DNA of 6,872 bases from Bordetella parapertussis (GCA_943328885.2 CALQBT020000148.1:1-6872); one strand, 5' to 3'. Positions 1-6,872 are shown, counted from the first letter of the stretch. The notes: generated from the letters alone by a model not told the origin. Numbers and translations: made by a program.

Positions 1-1292
1 ACGTAGTTGTCGGGGTCGCCGATCAGGCTGGCCACTTGCGTGTCATCGGAGTTCAGCAGCGTCGCGGTGAAGCGCGTCTGCAGCGCTTCCGACAAGCCCA
101 GGTCCAGCAAGGCGTCCAGCGGTTCCTTGCCCTGCTCCGCGGCGATGTCGGCGAGTGAGCGTCCTTCCAGCGCTGCGTTCTCCGCGCTGGCCACTTCCAG
201 CACTTGCAGCTTGTTCCATTCGCTGTTGAACGCGCGTTTGCCGCGCAGCGCCACCAGGTCGTTCTTCACCGCGGCGCGGAAGGCAGGGTCTCGGTACACC
301 GCGATCAGTTCGTCGTGGCCATGGCAGGTCATTGCCGGCATCCAGGCAGGGAAGCCCTCGAACATGTACGCCGATTCCAGCGTGAAGTCCATGGTCAGCG
401 GGCAGCAGGTCACTTCGCCCCACATGCGTGCGCCTCGGCTGCGCGCCGCTGCGATTTCCGCCAAGAAGCCGCTGGCCCGCGTGGGGTTGGCTGGGTTGTG
501 CAGGAAGCCTGACACCAGCGTGGGTCGGCCATTGGCCAGCGCCAGCGCCTCCAACTCAGCGATGGAGGTGCAGGCGCCCTTGGTCGTCATGAACACACCG
601 CGGCCGACCTCGCCCAGCACCCCGGTCAGCGCGCGCAGCTCACGCGCGTCGGCCAGCCGCGAAGGCATGGGAACGCCGCCCTCGCCGTTGTGCGGTTCGT
701 TGGTGGTGGACGACAAGCCCACCGCGCCGGCTTGCAGCGCGCCCCGCACCAACTGGGCCATCTGCTCGATCTCGTCGTCGGTCGCTGCGCGCGATGACGC
801 GTCGGCACCCATGACGTAGGTGCGCACCGAGGAGTGGCCGACGAATCCTGCCACGTTGGGCCCCACGCCCTGCCGCTGCAGCATGTCCAGGTATTGCGGG
901 AAACTTTCGAACTCCCAACGGATGCCGGCGCGCAGCGCGGCGAGCGACATGCCTTCGACATGTGTGAGATTGCGCATCGTCAGGTCGCGGTGCTCGGGCC
1001 GGCATGGCGCAATGGTGAAGCCGCAGTTGCCCATCACCACCGTCGTCACACCGTTGGTCGGCGACGGGTCGGCCAACGGATCCCAGGTGATCTGGGCGTC
1101 GTAGTGGGTATGGCCATCGATGATGCCGGGCATCAGCACCAGGCCTTGCGCATCGAGGGTCTCGCGCGCTTGGCCTGTCACATCGGCACCGACGGCCACG
1201 ATGCGGCCATCCTTCACTGCGAGACTGCCTGGGCGTGGTTCGCCGCCTGTGCCGTCGGCGAGCAGCGCATTTCGGATCAGCAGGTCATGCAT
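1..1292 (-). CDS. N-acyl-D-amino-acid deacylase-like amidohydrolase, C-terminus outside the window
   Basis: This is a metal-dependent hydrolase of the amidohydrolase superfamily, D-aminoacylase-like branch (Amidohydro_3), expected to cleave an amide or N-acyl bond in the cytoplasm. It starts at the ATG at 1292 and stays open to the left edge, giving 430 residues of an expected ~560-580. The N-terminal strand MHDLLIRNALLADGTG is followed by the metal-binding HTH at His61/His63 (GIIDGHTHYDAQITW), then MGNCGFTIAP with Cys90, the position of the metal-ligand cysteine of characterised D-aminoacylases. The closing Asp motif (SDAGAH type) would lie beyond the edge. The two later ligand histidines of D-aminoacylases are not obvious: the corresponding stretches read GVFMTTKG and LVSGFLHNPA (around residues 230-265). 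The gene follows the Bug gene by 7 bases, with GGAG of the shine-dalgarno overlapping the upstream stop, so the two are cotranscribed. Family assignment is firm; the substrate is unknown. Confidence 0.9.
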   Translation of the reverse strand, partial: MHDLLIRNALLADGTGGEPRPGSLAVKDGRIVAVGADVTGQARETLDAQGLVLMPGIIDGHTHYDAQITWDPLADPSPTNGVTTVVMGNCGFTIAPCRPEHRDLTMRNLTHVEGMSLAALRAGIRWEFESFPQYLDMLQRQGVGPNVAGFVGHSSVRTYVMGADASSRAATDDEIEQMAQLVRGALQAGAVGLSSTTNEPHNGEGGVPMPSRLADARELRALTGVLGEVGRGVFMTTKGACTSIAELEALALANGRPTLVSGFLHNPANPTRASGFLAEIAAARSRGARMWGEVTCCPLTMDFTLESAYMFEGFPAWMPAMTCHGHDELIAVYRDPAFRAAVKNDLVALRGKRAFNSEWNKLQVLEVASAENAALEGRSLADIAAEQGKEPLDALLDLGLSEALQTRFTATLLNSDDTQVASLIGDPDNY

Positions 1293-1299
1293 GGTGTCT

Positions 1300-2268
1300 T
1301 CACTCCGCCTTGATGCCCAAGTCCTTGATGATGGGCGCCCACATCTTCTGCTCTGCGGTAATGCGGCGCACCGCTCCTGCGGAACTCGTATCGTCCGGCA
1401 CTTCGGCGCCCAGTGCCAGAAAGCGGTCGCGCGTGCTCTGGCGCTGCAGGAAGGCCGAGATCTCCCGCTCCAGTTTGCTGACGACAGCTTTAGGCGTGCC
1501 GGCAGGCAAGGCCAAGCCAAACCAGGTTTCCACCTCCACGTCTGGAAACCCCTGCTCAGCCAGCGTGGGCACATCGGGCAGTGCTTTGGAGCGCTTGGCG
1601 CTGCTCACTGCCAGCGCGCGCAGCTTGCCCTCCTTGATCAATGGCACACCGGAGGGGTCGGTAAACATCATGTCGATCCGGCCTGCCATCACGTCCATGC
1701 GGGCCGGCGGGCCACCCTTGTACGGGATGTGCAGCATGCGAAAGCCAGCACTGCGCGCAAACAACTCGCCGGCCAGTTGTGCAGTGCTGCCCGTGCCCGA
1801 TGAGGCCTGCGTCAGCTTGTTCGGGTTGGCTCGGCCGAAGGTCACGATGTCGGCAACCGATTTGAACGGCGAGTCCGGCGGCACCACCAGGATGGTTCCG
1901 TAGGCGATACCGGTCACCACGTGTTCGAAATCCTTCAGCGGATCGAACGGCATCCTGGCGTAGATCCACGGATTGATGGCGAAGGTCGCATTGGTGGTTA
2001 CCACCAGGTTGTAGCCGTCGGGCGGCGACTTGGCCACCTGGTCGGCGCCGATGTTGCCGGTGGCACCGGGCTTGTAGTCCACGATCACCGGCTGGCCCAG
2101 CCGCGCCTTCAGTCCCTCTCCGATGATCTGCGCGAATGTGCCGGTCAGTGCGCCAGGACCGAAGGGCACGATGATCCGCACAGGCCGATCAGGATAGTCC
2201 GCCTGCGCCCGCACGAGGGGCGCTGCAACCGCCACAGCCGCGGCCAGCACTTGTCTCCTGTCCATCAT
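1300..2268 (-). CDS. Bug/TctC-family periplasmic substrate-binding protein
   Basis: This is a 322-residue extracytoplasmic receptor of the Bug (TctC-like) family, the normal length for the family. Members bind small, usually carboxylated, solutes for tripartite tricarboxylate transporters or signalling. The N-terminus MMDRRQVLAAAVAVAAPLVRAQA is an export signal with a twin-arginine-like pair at residues 4-5 and a probable cleavage site after AQA (residue 23). The mature protein opens with YPDRPVRIIVPFGPG and has the family motifs KPGATGNIGADQVAK (about 66-80), an SGTGST loop (about 157-162) and IPYKGGPPARMDVMAGRIDMMF (about 181-202). The first ligand-loop motif, GPGALTGTF, differs from the commoner PPGGxxD. 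I chose the start at 2268 because AAGGAGT lies 7 bases upstream and a signal peptide follows directly. An in-frame ATG at 2496 would add 76 residues without signal character and overlap the divergent gene. No TctA/TctB genes are adjacent, as is common for Bug genes in Burkholderiales. Confidence 0.95.
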   Translation of the reverse strand: MMDRRQVLAAAVAVAAPLVRAQADYPDRPVRIIVPFGPGALTGTFAQIIGEGLKARLGQPVIVDYKPGATGNIGADQVAKSPPDGYNLVVTTNATFAINPWIYARMPFDPLKDFEHVVTGIAYGTILVVPPDSPFKSVADIVTFGRANPNKLTQASSGTGSTAQLAGELFARSAGFRMLHIPYKGGPPARMDVMAGRIDMMFTDPSGVPLIKEGKLRALAVSSAKRSKALPDVPTLAEQGFPDVEVETWFGLALPAGTPKAVVSKLEREISAFLQRQSTRDRFLALGAEVPDDTSSAGAVRRITAEQKMWAPIIKDLGIKAE

Positions 2269-2339
2269 TCGAATACTCCTTGGGACCCGCACTTGGCTCA
2301 CGCGTCCCGGCGATGCTAGTGCGGTTCTGGCGCGCGGAC

Positions 2340-2428
2340 AGCGACATTTTTTCGTGCGCTGACAGTCGGAAACCGACAGCTGATGGCTCGCGCAAGAAGG
2401 CGATGAGTGTGAACGAAAAAATATCGCT
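2340..2428. repeat. Long spaced inverted repeat, probable paired operator
   Basis: The left arm AGCGACATTTTTTCGT (2340-2355) and right arm ACGAAAAAATATCGCT (2413-2428) are reverse complements at 15 of 16 positions, separated by 57 bases. The arm centres are about 73 bases apart, close to seven helical turns, so proteins on both arms would lie on the same DNA face. Each arm sits just upstream of a candidate -35 region, one per direction. This layout suggests a regulator or DNA-bending protein that binds each arm as an equivalent site. The A/T tract gives each arm likely intrinsic bend. The repeat is seen directly; the operator role is inferred. Confidence 0.6.
2365..2377. repeat. Small dyad at the centre of the divergent region
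   Basis: GTCGG-AAA-CCGAC is a perfect 5-base inverted repeat with a 3-base centre, lying between the two arms of the larger repeat. It could be an extra binding half-site pair or chance in GC-rich DNA. No regulator family can be named from it. Confidence 0.25.
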
Positions 2429-2489
2429 TTCGCCGCATGTCCCCCACTCCTAAACTGTCCAGCCTGAGACAACGCAATAGGCGGTTTGG

Positions 2490-4196
2490 ATGGCACACGA
2501 CCTGGTGGTGCGCGGTGGCACCGTCTATGACGGTACCGGCGCGCAGAGCATGGAAGACATGGACATCGCCATTGACAACGGCGTGATCGTGGCCATCGGG
2601 CGAGGATTGAGCGCCGGCAAGACAGAGGTGGACGCGCGCGGCCACATCGTCACGCCCGGCTTCGTCGACGTTCACACCCACTACGACGGCCAGGCCACGT
2701 GGGAGTCGCAGCTCAAGCCCAGCGGCTGGCACGGCGTCACCACCGCGGTGATGGGCAACTGCGGCGTTGGCTTCGCGCCGGTGCGGCCCGAACACCGCGA
2801 GCTCTTGATCCAGGTGATGGAGGGCGTGGAGGACATCGCGGGCCCAGTGCTGCACGAAGGCCTGGACTGGTCCTGGGCCAGCTTCGGCGACTATCTGGAT
2901 GTGCTGTCCCGGCGGCCGCACGACATCGATGTCTGCGCGCAACTGCCGCATGCCGCGCTGCGCCTCTATGTGATGGGTGAGCGCGCCGCGCGCCTAGAGG
3001 AAGCCACCGCGCAAGATGCCGCGCAGATGCGCGTGCTGGCAGCGGAGGCCATGCGCGCCGGCGCCGTGGGCTTCTCGACCTCACGCACCTTGATCCACAA
3101 GACCGCCACCGGCCAGCCCTTGCCCACCTTGCATGCGACCGAGTACGAGTTGACGCAGATCGCGCTGGGGCTCAAGGATGCAGGCGGGGGCGTGCTGGAG
3201 TACCGCACCGACTTCGACACGCCCGAGCGCCGCCGCGCCGAGTTTGGCATCATGCGCCGCATCGTCGAGGCCTCAGGCCGCCCGCTCACCTTGTCGCTGT
3301 TCCAGGAGAACAAGACGCCCGACGGCTGGCGCGACTTGCTTGACATGGTCGAGTCCGCGTGGCGCGACGGCCTGCCGTTGCGCGCGCAGGTGGCGCCTCG
3401 ACAGCTGGGCGTGCTGCTCGGCTTGCAAGGCACGGAAAATCCGTTTTGCCAGAATGCCAGCTACCTGCCCATCGCCCACAAGCCGCTGGACGAGCGCGTG
3501 GCCCTGCTGCGCGACCCGGCCCTGCGCGCGCGCCTGCTGGCCGAGCCGCGCCCTTCTCGTCGCGAGTACGCACACATGTTCCGCATGGACGGGTCGTTCG
3601 AGTACGCGGCGCAGCGCGAATGGTCGGTCCCGGCGATCGCCGCGCGCGAAGGCCGAACTTCTGGCGAAGTGGCATACGACCTGATGCTGGCCGACCAGGG
3701 CCGCAACTTCATCTACTACGCCGCGGCCAACTACACCGACTTCGGCTTTGGCGCGGTGCGCGAGATGCTGGGCAGCCCGGCGTGCATCCTGGGCCTGGGC
3801 GACGCCGGCGCGCACGTCACCACCCTGGTCGATGCGAGCTACCCGACTTTCTTTCTCAGCCACTGGGCACGCGATGCGGGCGCCGATGCCTTCGAACTCT
3901 CGGCTGCCGTGCGGCGCCTGACGCTGGACAACGCACAGGCGATGGGCTTGGCCGATCGTGGCGCGCTGCGCCTGGGCATGAAGGCCGACCTGAACGTCAT
4001 CGACTTCGCGCGCCTGCGCTGCGAGCGGCCGTTCATGGCGTTTGACCTGCCCGCGGGCGGCCACCGCCTGCTGCAGAAGGCGGCCGGCTATGCGGCCACC
4101 ATCGTGTCGGGTCAGGTCGTGTACCGGGAAGGCGAAGCCACAGGCGCGCTGCCAGGCCGCCTGGTGCGCGGTCCGGCGGCGACGCAACATGCATAG
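2490..4196 (+). CDS. N-acyl-D-amino-acid deacylase-like amidohydrolase (second paralogue)
   Basis: This complete 568-residue cytoplasmic amidohydrolase belongs to the same D-aminoacylase-like family as the gene at 1-1292 and has the usual length. The N-terminal composite strand domain begins [17 protein letters not shown]. The TIM-barrel follows with HTH at His62/His64 ([15 protein letters not shown]), Cys91 in [10 protein letters not shown] as probable metal ligand, and Asp438 in GLGDAGAH as probable catalytic base or ligand. The C-terminal strand domain is marked by [11 protein letters not shown] and [13 protein letters not shown] (about 496-532). Where characterised D-aminoacylases carry two ligand histidines, this protein reads VLEYRTDFD and [10 protein letters not shown] (about 235-277), so the metal centre is probably reduced or different. 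The start ATG has only a modest AGGCGG 5 bases upstream. It is only distantly similar to the divergent paralogue, so the two probably differ in substrate. It leads an operon with the crotonase remnant 11 bases downstream. Substrate unknown; the automatic label D-aminoacylase should not be taken as proof of D-amino-acid specificity. Confidence 0.93.
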   Translation: MAHDLVVRGGTVYDGTGAQSMEDMDIAIDNGVIVAIGRGLSAGKTEVDARGHIVTPGFVDVHTHYDGQATWESQLKPSGWHGVTTAVMGNCGVGFAPVRPEHRELLIQVMEGVEDIAGPVLHEGLDWSWASFGDYLDVLSRRPHDIDVCAQLPHAALRLYVMGERAARLEEATAQDAAQMRVLAAEAMRAGAVGFSTSRTLIHKTATGQPLPTLHATEYELTQIALGLKDAGGGVLEYRTDFDTPERRRAEFGIMRRIVEASGRPLTLSLFQENKTPDGWRDLLDMVESAWRDGLPLRAQVAPRQLGVLLGLQGTENPFCQNASYLPIAHKPLDERVALLRDPALRARLLAEPRPSRREYAHMFRMDGSFEYAAQREWSVPAIAAREGRTSGEVAYDLMLADQGRNFIYYAAANYTDFGFGAVREMLGSPACILGLGDAGAHVTTLVDASYPTFFLSHWARDAGADAFELSAAVRRLTLDNAQAMGLADRGALRLGMKADLNVIDFARLRCERPFMAFDLPAGGHRLLQKAAGYAATIVSGQVVYREGEATGALPGRLVRGPAATQHA

Positions 4197-4207
4197 GAAA
4201 AAACAGC

Positions 4208-4348
4208 ATGGAAGACCTTCTCCTCTACGAGCCGCACGAAGGCATCGTCACGTTGACGATGAAGCGGCCGCAGGTGCGCAACGCACTCACCGAGCAACAT
4301 CAGAGGCTTGAGTTGGCCACCCAGTGCGCAAGGCCCGCGCTGGGCTGA
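4208..4348 (+). pseudogene. Truncated enoyl-CoA hydratase/isomerase (crotonase) gene, N-terminal fragment
   Basis: The reading frame opens with an ATG preceded by AGGA (overlapping the upstream stop at 4194-4196) at good spacing, so it was once translated with the amidohydrolase. The first residues contain EGIVTLTMKRPQVRNALTE, the characteristic first beta-strands of the crotonase fold that form part of the CoA-binding site (family norm: GIATLTLNRPxxxNALT). Similarity stops after about residue 30 (about 4297). The frame then runs through unrelated sequence to a TGA at 4346-4348, giving 46 codons against ~260 for a whole enzyme. The oxyanion-hole and catalytic segments are absent, so no active enzyme can be made. 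Downstream lies an IS91-like transposase fragment, pointing to insertion and deletion as the cause. The crotonase assignment rests on a short but typical motif. Confidence 0.75.
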
Positions 4349-4446
4349 AGGCCGGCGAAGGCCCGGGCGCTGCCGTCACGCTGATCCAGCGTTTCGGGTC
4401 CGCGGCCATGCTCGAGGTCCACCTGCACCGCCCGGTGCTTGACAGG
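4315..4446 (+). mobile_element. Fragment of an IS91-like HUH transposase gene
   Basis: One frame translates as VRKARAGLKAGEG followed by AVTLIQRFGSAAMLEVHLHRPVLD. This matches the conserved core of IS91-type rolling-circle transposases (Y2_Tnp family; typical text AVTLIQRFGSALNLNxHxHxxxLDG), including the H-hydrophobic-H motif that binds the catalytic metal (HLH, about 4420-4428). Only about 40 residues remain. The frame has a stop at 4309-4311 upstream, and similarity ends at about 4446. No catalytic tyrosine region or zinc finger is seen, so the remnant is dead. It abuts the truncated crotonase frame, making it the likely agent or by-product of the truncation. Family recognition is from memory of the motif, not a search. 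Confidence 0.7.
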
Positions 4447-4560
4447 ATGTGCGCTCAACTGGCCATGGTGGACACCCAGAACCGCATCCATCGGCATCGA
4501 GGGCCGTGGCCGAGGCGGTTGGAATTTCCCACCGCCAGCCCGCATAATGCTAGCACCCAA
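4447..4560. other. Unrecognised sequence of the scar region
   Basis: Still GC-rich, this piece links the transposase fragment with the AT-richer DUF4337 segment. Frames on both strands are short or open only by base composition, and none shows a family motif. It contains the hairpin at 4514-4536. It may be further remnant of the mobile element or an unrelated joined fragment. Confidence 0.4.
4514..4536. repeat. Hairpin between the transposase remnant and the DUF4337 gene
   Basis: GGCGGTTGG and CCCACCGCC form a 9-base stem with one mismatch around an AATTT loop. There is no T-run on either strand, so it is not a standard intrinsic terminator. IS91-type elements carry hairpins near their termini, so this could be an old element end, but that is speculative. 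Confidence 0.3.
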
Positions 4561-4684
4561 GTTTTCCGTGGATCAGGGTAAATACTATATTTGATGGTGC
4601 TTGTATAAATCATCATAGAACCTTTGATCCAGCCGAGCAAGAGTCAAGCAGCCAAACAAAAATTCATCCTCAAAGGAGTAATAT
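4561..4684 (+). promoter_or_regulatory. AT-rich leader with candidate promoter and strong ribosome binding site of the DUF4337 gene
   Basis: Base composition drops sharply here. Candidate promoter elements are TTGATG (4591-4596) with CATAGA (4614-4619) at 17-base spacing, or TATAAA (4604-4609) as an alternative -10 without a good -35. The ribosome binding site AAAGGAG (4672-4678) sits 6 bases before the ATG at 4685 and decides that start. The choice of promoter is uncertain; the ribosome binding site is clear. Confidence 0.5.
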
Positions 4685-5266
4685 ATGGAACCTCAAGAAA
4701 CCTCCGAACTGATCGAGAGTGCGGGTCATGGCGACAAAACGAAGAACCGTTCTGCACTGACAATCTCGATTTTGGCCATGGTCTTGGCCATTGCCAGCCT
4801 GGGCGGCTCGAACTCCATGAAGGAAGCCACGCAAGAAAATATATTGGCGTCCAATGCTTATGCTTTCTATCAAGCAAAAAATATTCGGCAAACCACCTAT
4901 AAACTTGCTGCCAACGATTTGGAACTTCAGTTGGCGCGCGAACCCAACATGAATTCTGATGCCAAAGCATTGTTTGAAAAGAAGATAGCAGAGTACAAAA
5001 AGACGGCCGAGCGTTACGAGTCTGAGCCCGAAACCAAAGAAGGCAAGAAAGAGTTGATGGTGCGGGCCAAAGAACACGAGGCCACGCGAGACCACGCGAT
5101 GCGTCAAGACCCTTGGTTTGATTACGCTGAAGGTATTCTGCAGATCGCCATTGTCTTGCTCTCTGTCTCGATTGTGGCTTCGCTACCGGTTTTGTATTGG
5201 GCCGGCACGGTGTTGGGTGCGCTTGGATTTTTGAGTACCCTGAACGGATACCTTTTATTTTTCTAA
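4685..5266 (+). CDS. DUF4337-type membrane protein
   Basis: This 193-residue protein of unknown function matches the DUF4337 pattern in length and layout. It has a short polar N-terminus, a first membrane segment at about residues 24-40 (SALTISILAMVLAIASLGG), then the family-like ENILASNAYAFYQAKNIRQT (51-70). A charged, helical, probably coiled-coil stretch follows (about 70-142, rich in K and E). FDYAEGILQIAIVLLSVSIV (145-164) begins a C-terminal pair of membrane segments ending in YLLFF. The charged domain probably sits between membrane anchors in the inner membrane; which side is not determined. The start is fixed by AAAGGAG 6 bases upstream. Codon use is far more AT-rich than in the flanking genes, and it lies next to mobile-element debris, which suggests separate acquisition. 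It converges with gcvP. No biochemical role is known to me, and neighbours give no functional clue. Confidence 0.85.
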   Translation: MEPQETSELIESAGHGDKTKNRSALTISILAMVLAIASLGGSNSMKEATQENILASNAYAFYQAKNIRQTTYKLAANDLELQLAREPNMNSDAKALFEKKIAEYKKTAERYESEPETKEGKKELMVRAKEHEATRDHAMRQDPWFDYAEGILQIAIVLLSVSIVASLPVLYWAGTVLGALGFLSTLNGYLLFF

Positions 5267-5445
5267 GCGGGTGCCCTGTGTCGCGACGAATCAGTCGAAC
5301 TTGCACGGCCGGACAGGCGGGGCGTGAGATCTGGCAGTACCGGGTCTCTTGAATCTGAACACCCTAAGGCTGCGCTGGCAGCAAAGCTGACTTCGTTGGA
5401 TTCACCGAGCGGCGGTTACAGTTTTGAACTATTGGTGTGGCTGGG

Positions 5446-5589
5446 ATGCTGAGGCTGATCGGCGTGATGATCGCGCTGGTGATACTGATTGCCGCTGGCG
5501 CTCATGCTGGACGAAGGTGGCGTGATCACCAGCGCTTTTCTCACGCTGGCGGCGACCGATCGCGACTGCTCGCTACTGACCGCGCCTGA
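5446..5589 (+). pseudogene. Short hydrophobic reading frame, possible gene relic
   Basis: A 47-codon frame starts MLRLIGVMIALVILIAAGAHAG, which looks like a membrane or signal segment, and then turns into arginine-rich, non-protein-like text. In the next frame (from 5504) the sequence reads MLDEGGVITSAFLTLAATDRD, which is more protein-like. A frameshift near 5500 in a former membrane protein gene would explain both. The ribosome binding site is poor. The hydrophobic part overlaps one arm of the inverted repeat. I do not recognise a family; it may be chance. Confidence 0.2.
5473..5535. repeat. Perfect 11-base inverted repeat
   Basis: GCGCTGGTGAT (5473-5483) and ATCACCAGCGC (5525-5535) are exact reverse complements with a 41-base loop, and TTTTC follows the right arm. 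As RNA read rightward, it could be a weak terminator for the DUF4337 transcript, but the loop is long and the T-run short. It could also be a regulator site or a mobile-element remnant. Confidence 0.4.
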
Positions 5590-5606
5590 CCGCGGCTGAG
5601 CGCGAC
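5577..5606. repeat. Three imperfect tandem 10-base units
   Basis: TGACCGCGCC, TGACCGCGGC and TGAGCGCGAC follow each other without gaps, about 30 bases beyond the gcvP stop. A GGCC-GCA-GGCC dyad (5611-5621) lies between them and the stop. This could be a decayed GC-rich intergenic repeat or a Rho-type 3' end of gcvP. Function unknown. Confidence 0.35.
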
Positions 5607-5633
5607 ATAAGGCCGCAGGCCGCGACGGCGCGC

Positions 5634-6872
<1,239 letters not shown>

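Larger units (their letters stand above)
2269..2489. promoter_or_regulatory. Divergent promoter region between the Bug gene and the second amidohydrolase gene
   Basis: These 221 bases separate two start codons pointing away from each other, so promoters for both transcripts must lie here or be shared. Plus-strand candidate: -10 TAAACT (2451-2456), with a poor -35 around 2428-2433. Minus-strand candidate: -10 TAGCAT (2318 down to 2313), with a weak -35 CTGTCC (2341 down to 2336). Both -35 boxes match the sigma-70 consensus poorly, which suits activator-dependent promoters. The region also contains a long spaced inverted repeat and a small inner dyad, listed separately. No regulator gene is present in the window. 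The promoter boxes were picked by eye and are uncertain. Confidence 0.5.
5267..5633. other. Convergent intergenic region without a convincing gene
   Basis: These 367 bases lie between the stops of the DUF4337 gene and gcvP. After the DUF4337 stop the same frame stays open for 60 codons (5267-5446, TGA at 5447-5449) but offers only a GTG (5324) without a ribosome binding site. Next come a short hydrophobic frame (5446-5589), an 11-base inverted repeat and tandem 10-base units, listed separately. There is no typical intrinsic terminator with a long T-run for either gene, and no tRNA or other RNA gene is recognisable. The region could be a gene relic. Confidence 0.5.

Noticed and set aside
7..819. 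Long plus-strand open frame opposite the first amidohydrolase
   Set aside because: It is a serine/alanine-rich shadow frame caused by GC-rich codons; the minus strand carries recognisable amidohydrolase motifs throughout.
2266..2496. N-terminal extension of the Bug gene to an in-frame ATG at 2496
   Set aside because: It would overlap the divergent gene start, cross the promoter region and add 76 residues in front of a clear signal peptide; AAGGAGT fits the ATG at 2268.
3273..4190. Long minus-strand open frame inside the second amidohydrolase
   Set aside because: It has no family motif and is explained by the base composition of the real gene on the plus strand.
4514..4536. Intrinsic terminator at the hairpin
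   Set aside because: No T-run follows the stem on either strand, so it was kept only as a structural repeat.
4300..4560. Minus-strand frame across the scar region
   Set aside because: It lies opposite the recognisable IS91-like fragment, has no motif and no ribosome binding site.
4624..4902. 92-codon plus-strand frame overlapping the start of the DUF4337 gene
   Set aside because: It is out of frame with the strong ribosome binding site and shows no family pattern beyond chance.
4644..5306. Minus-strand frame of 220 codons opposite the DUF4337 gene
   Set aside because: The plus strand has the strong ribosome binding site, membrane segments and DUF4337 pattern; the minus frame is rich in Trp/Arg/Cys and has no motif.

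Overview
The window is GC-rich DNA whose gene content points to a betaproteobacterium of the order Burkholderiales (Comamonadaceae or a relative). The evidence is the high third-position GC, a Bug-type periplasmic receptor without its own membrane subunits, and GcvP of ordinary proteobacterial type. The genus cannot be fixed from this stretch.

Region 1 (1-4348) is a divergent catabolic-looking locus. On the minus strand, a Bug/TctC-like substrate-binding protein (1300-2268) is followed after 7 bases by an N-acyl-D-amino-acid-deacylase-like amidohydrolase (1-1292, which runs off the left edge). On the plus strand, a second, clearly different member of the same amidohydrolase family (2490-4196) is followed after 11 bases by the first ~30 codons of an enoyl-CoA hydratase (crotonase) gene (4208 onward). 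The 221-base divergent promoter region carries a long near-perfect inverted repeat. Each arm sits about 23-24 bases upstream of a candidate -10 box, as expected if one regulator controls both directions. The likely scheme is capture of an unidentified small acid or amide by the Bug protein, hydrolysis by the two amidohydrolases, and originally CoA-linked breakdown by the crotonase. The substrate is unknown.

Region 2 (about 4300-4684) is a scar. The crotonase reading frame is cut off and runs into a short piece of an IS91-like HUH transposase, then into unrecognised sequence with one hairpin. The operon has therefore been broken by mobile-element activity or an associated deletion.

Region 3 (about 4560-5266) is visibly more AT-rich. 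It holds one intact small membrane protein gene of the DUF4337 type with a strong ribosome binding site, probably acquired separately.

Region 4 (5267-5633) is a 367-base stretch without a convincing gene. It contains a perfect 11-base inverted repeat, a short hydrophobic reading frame that may be a gene relic, and three imperfect tandem 10-base units next to the gcvP stop.

Region 5 (5634-6872, minus strand) is the C-terminal 412 residues of glycine dehydrogenase GcvP, a core metabolic gene convergent with the DUF4337 gene. It probably marks the return to conserved chromosome.
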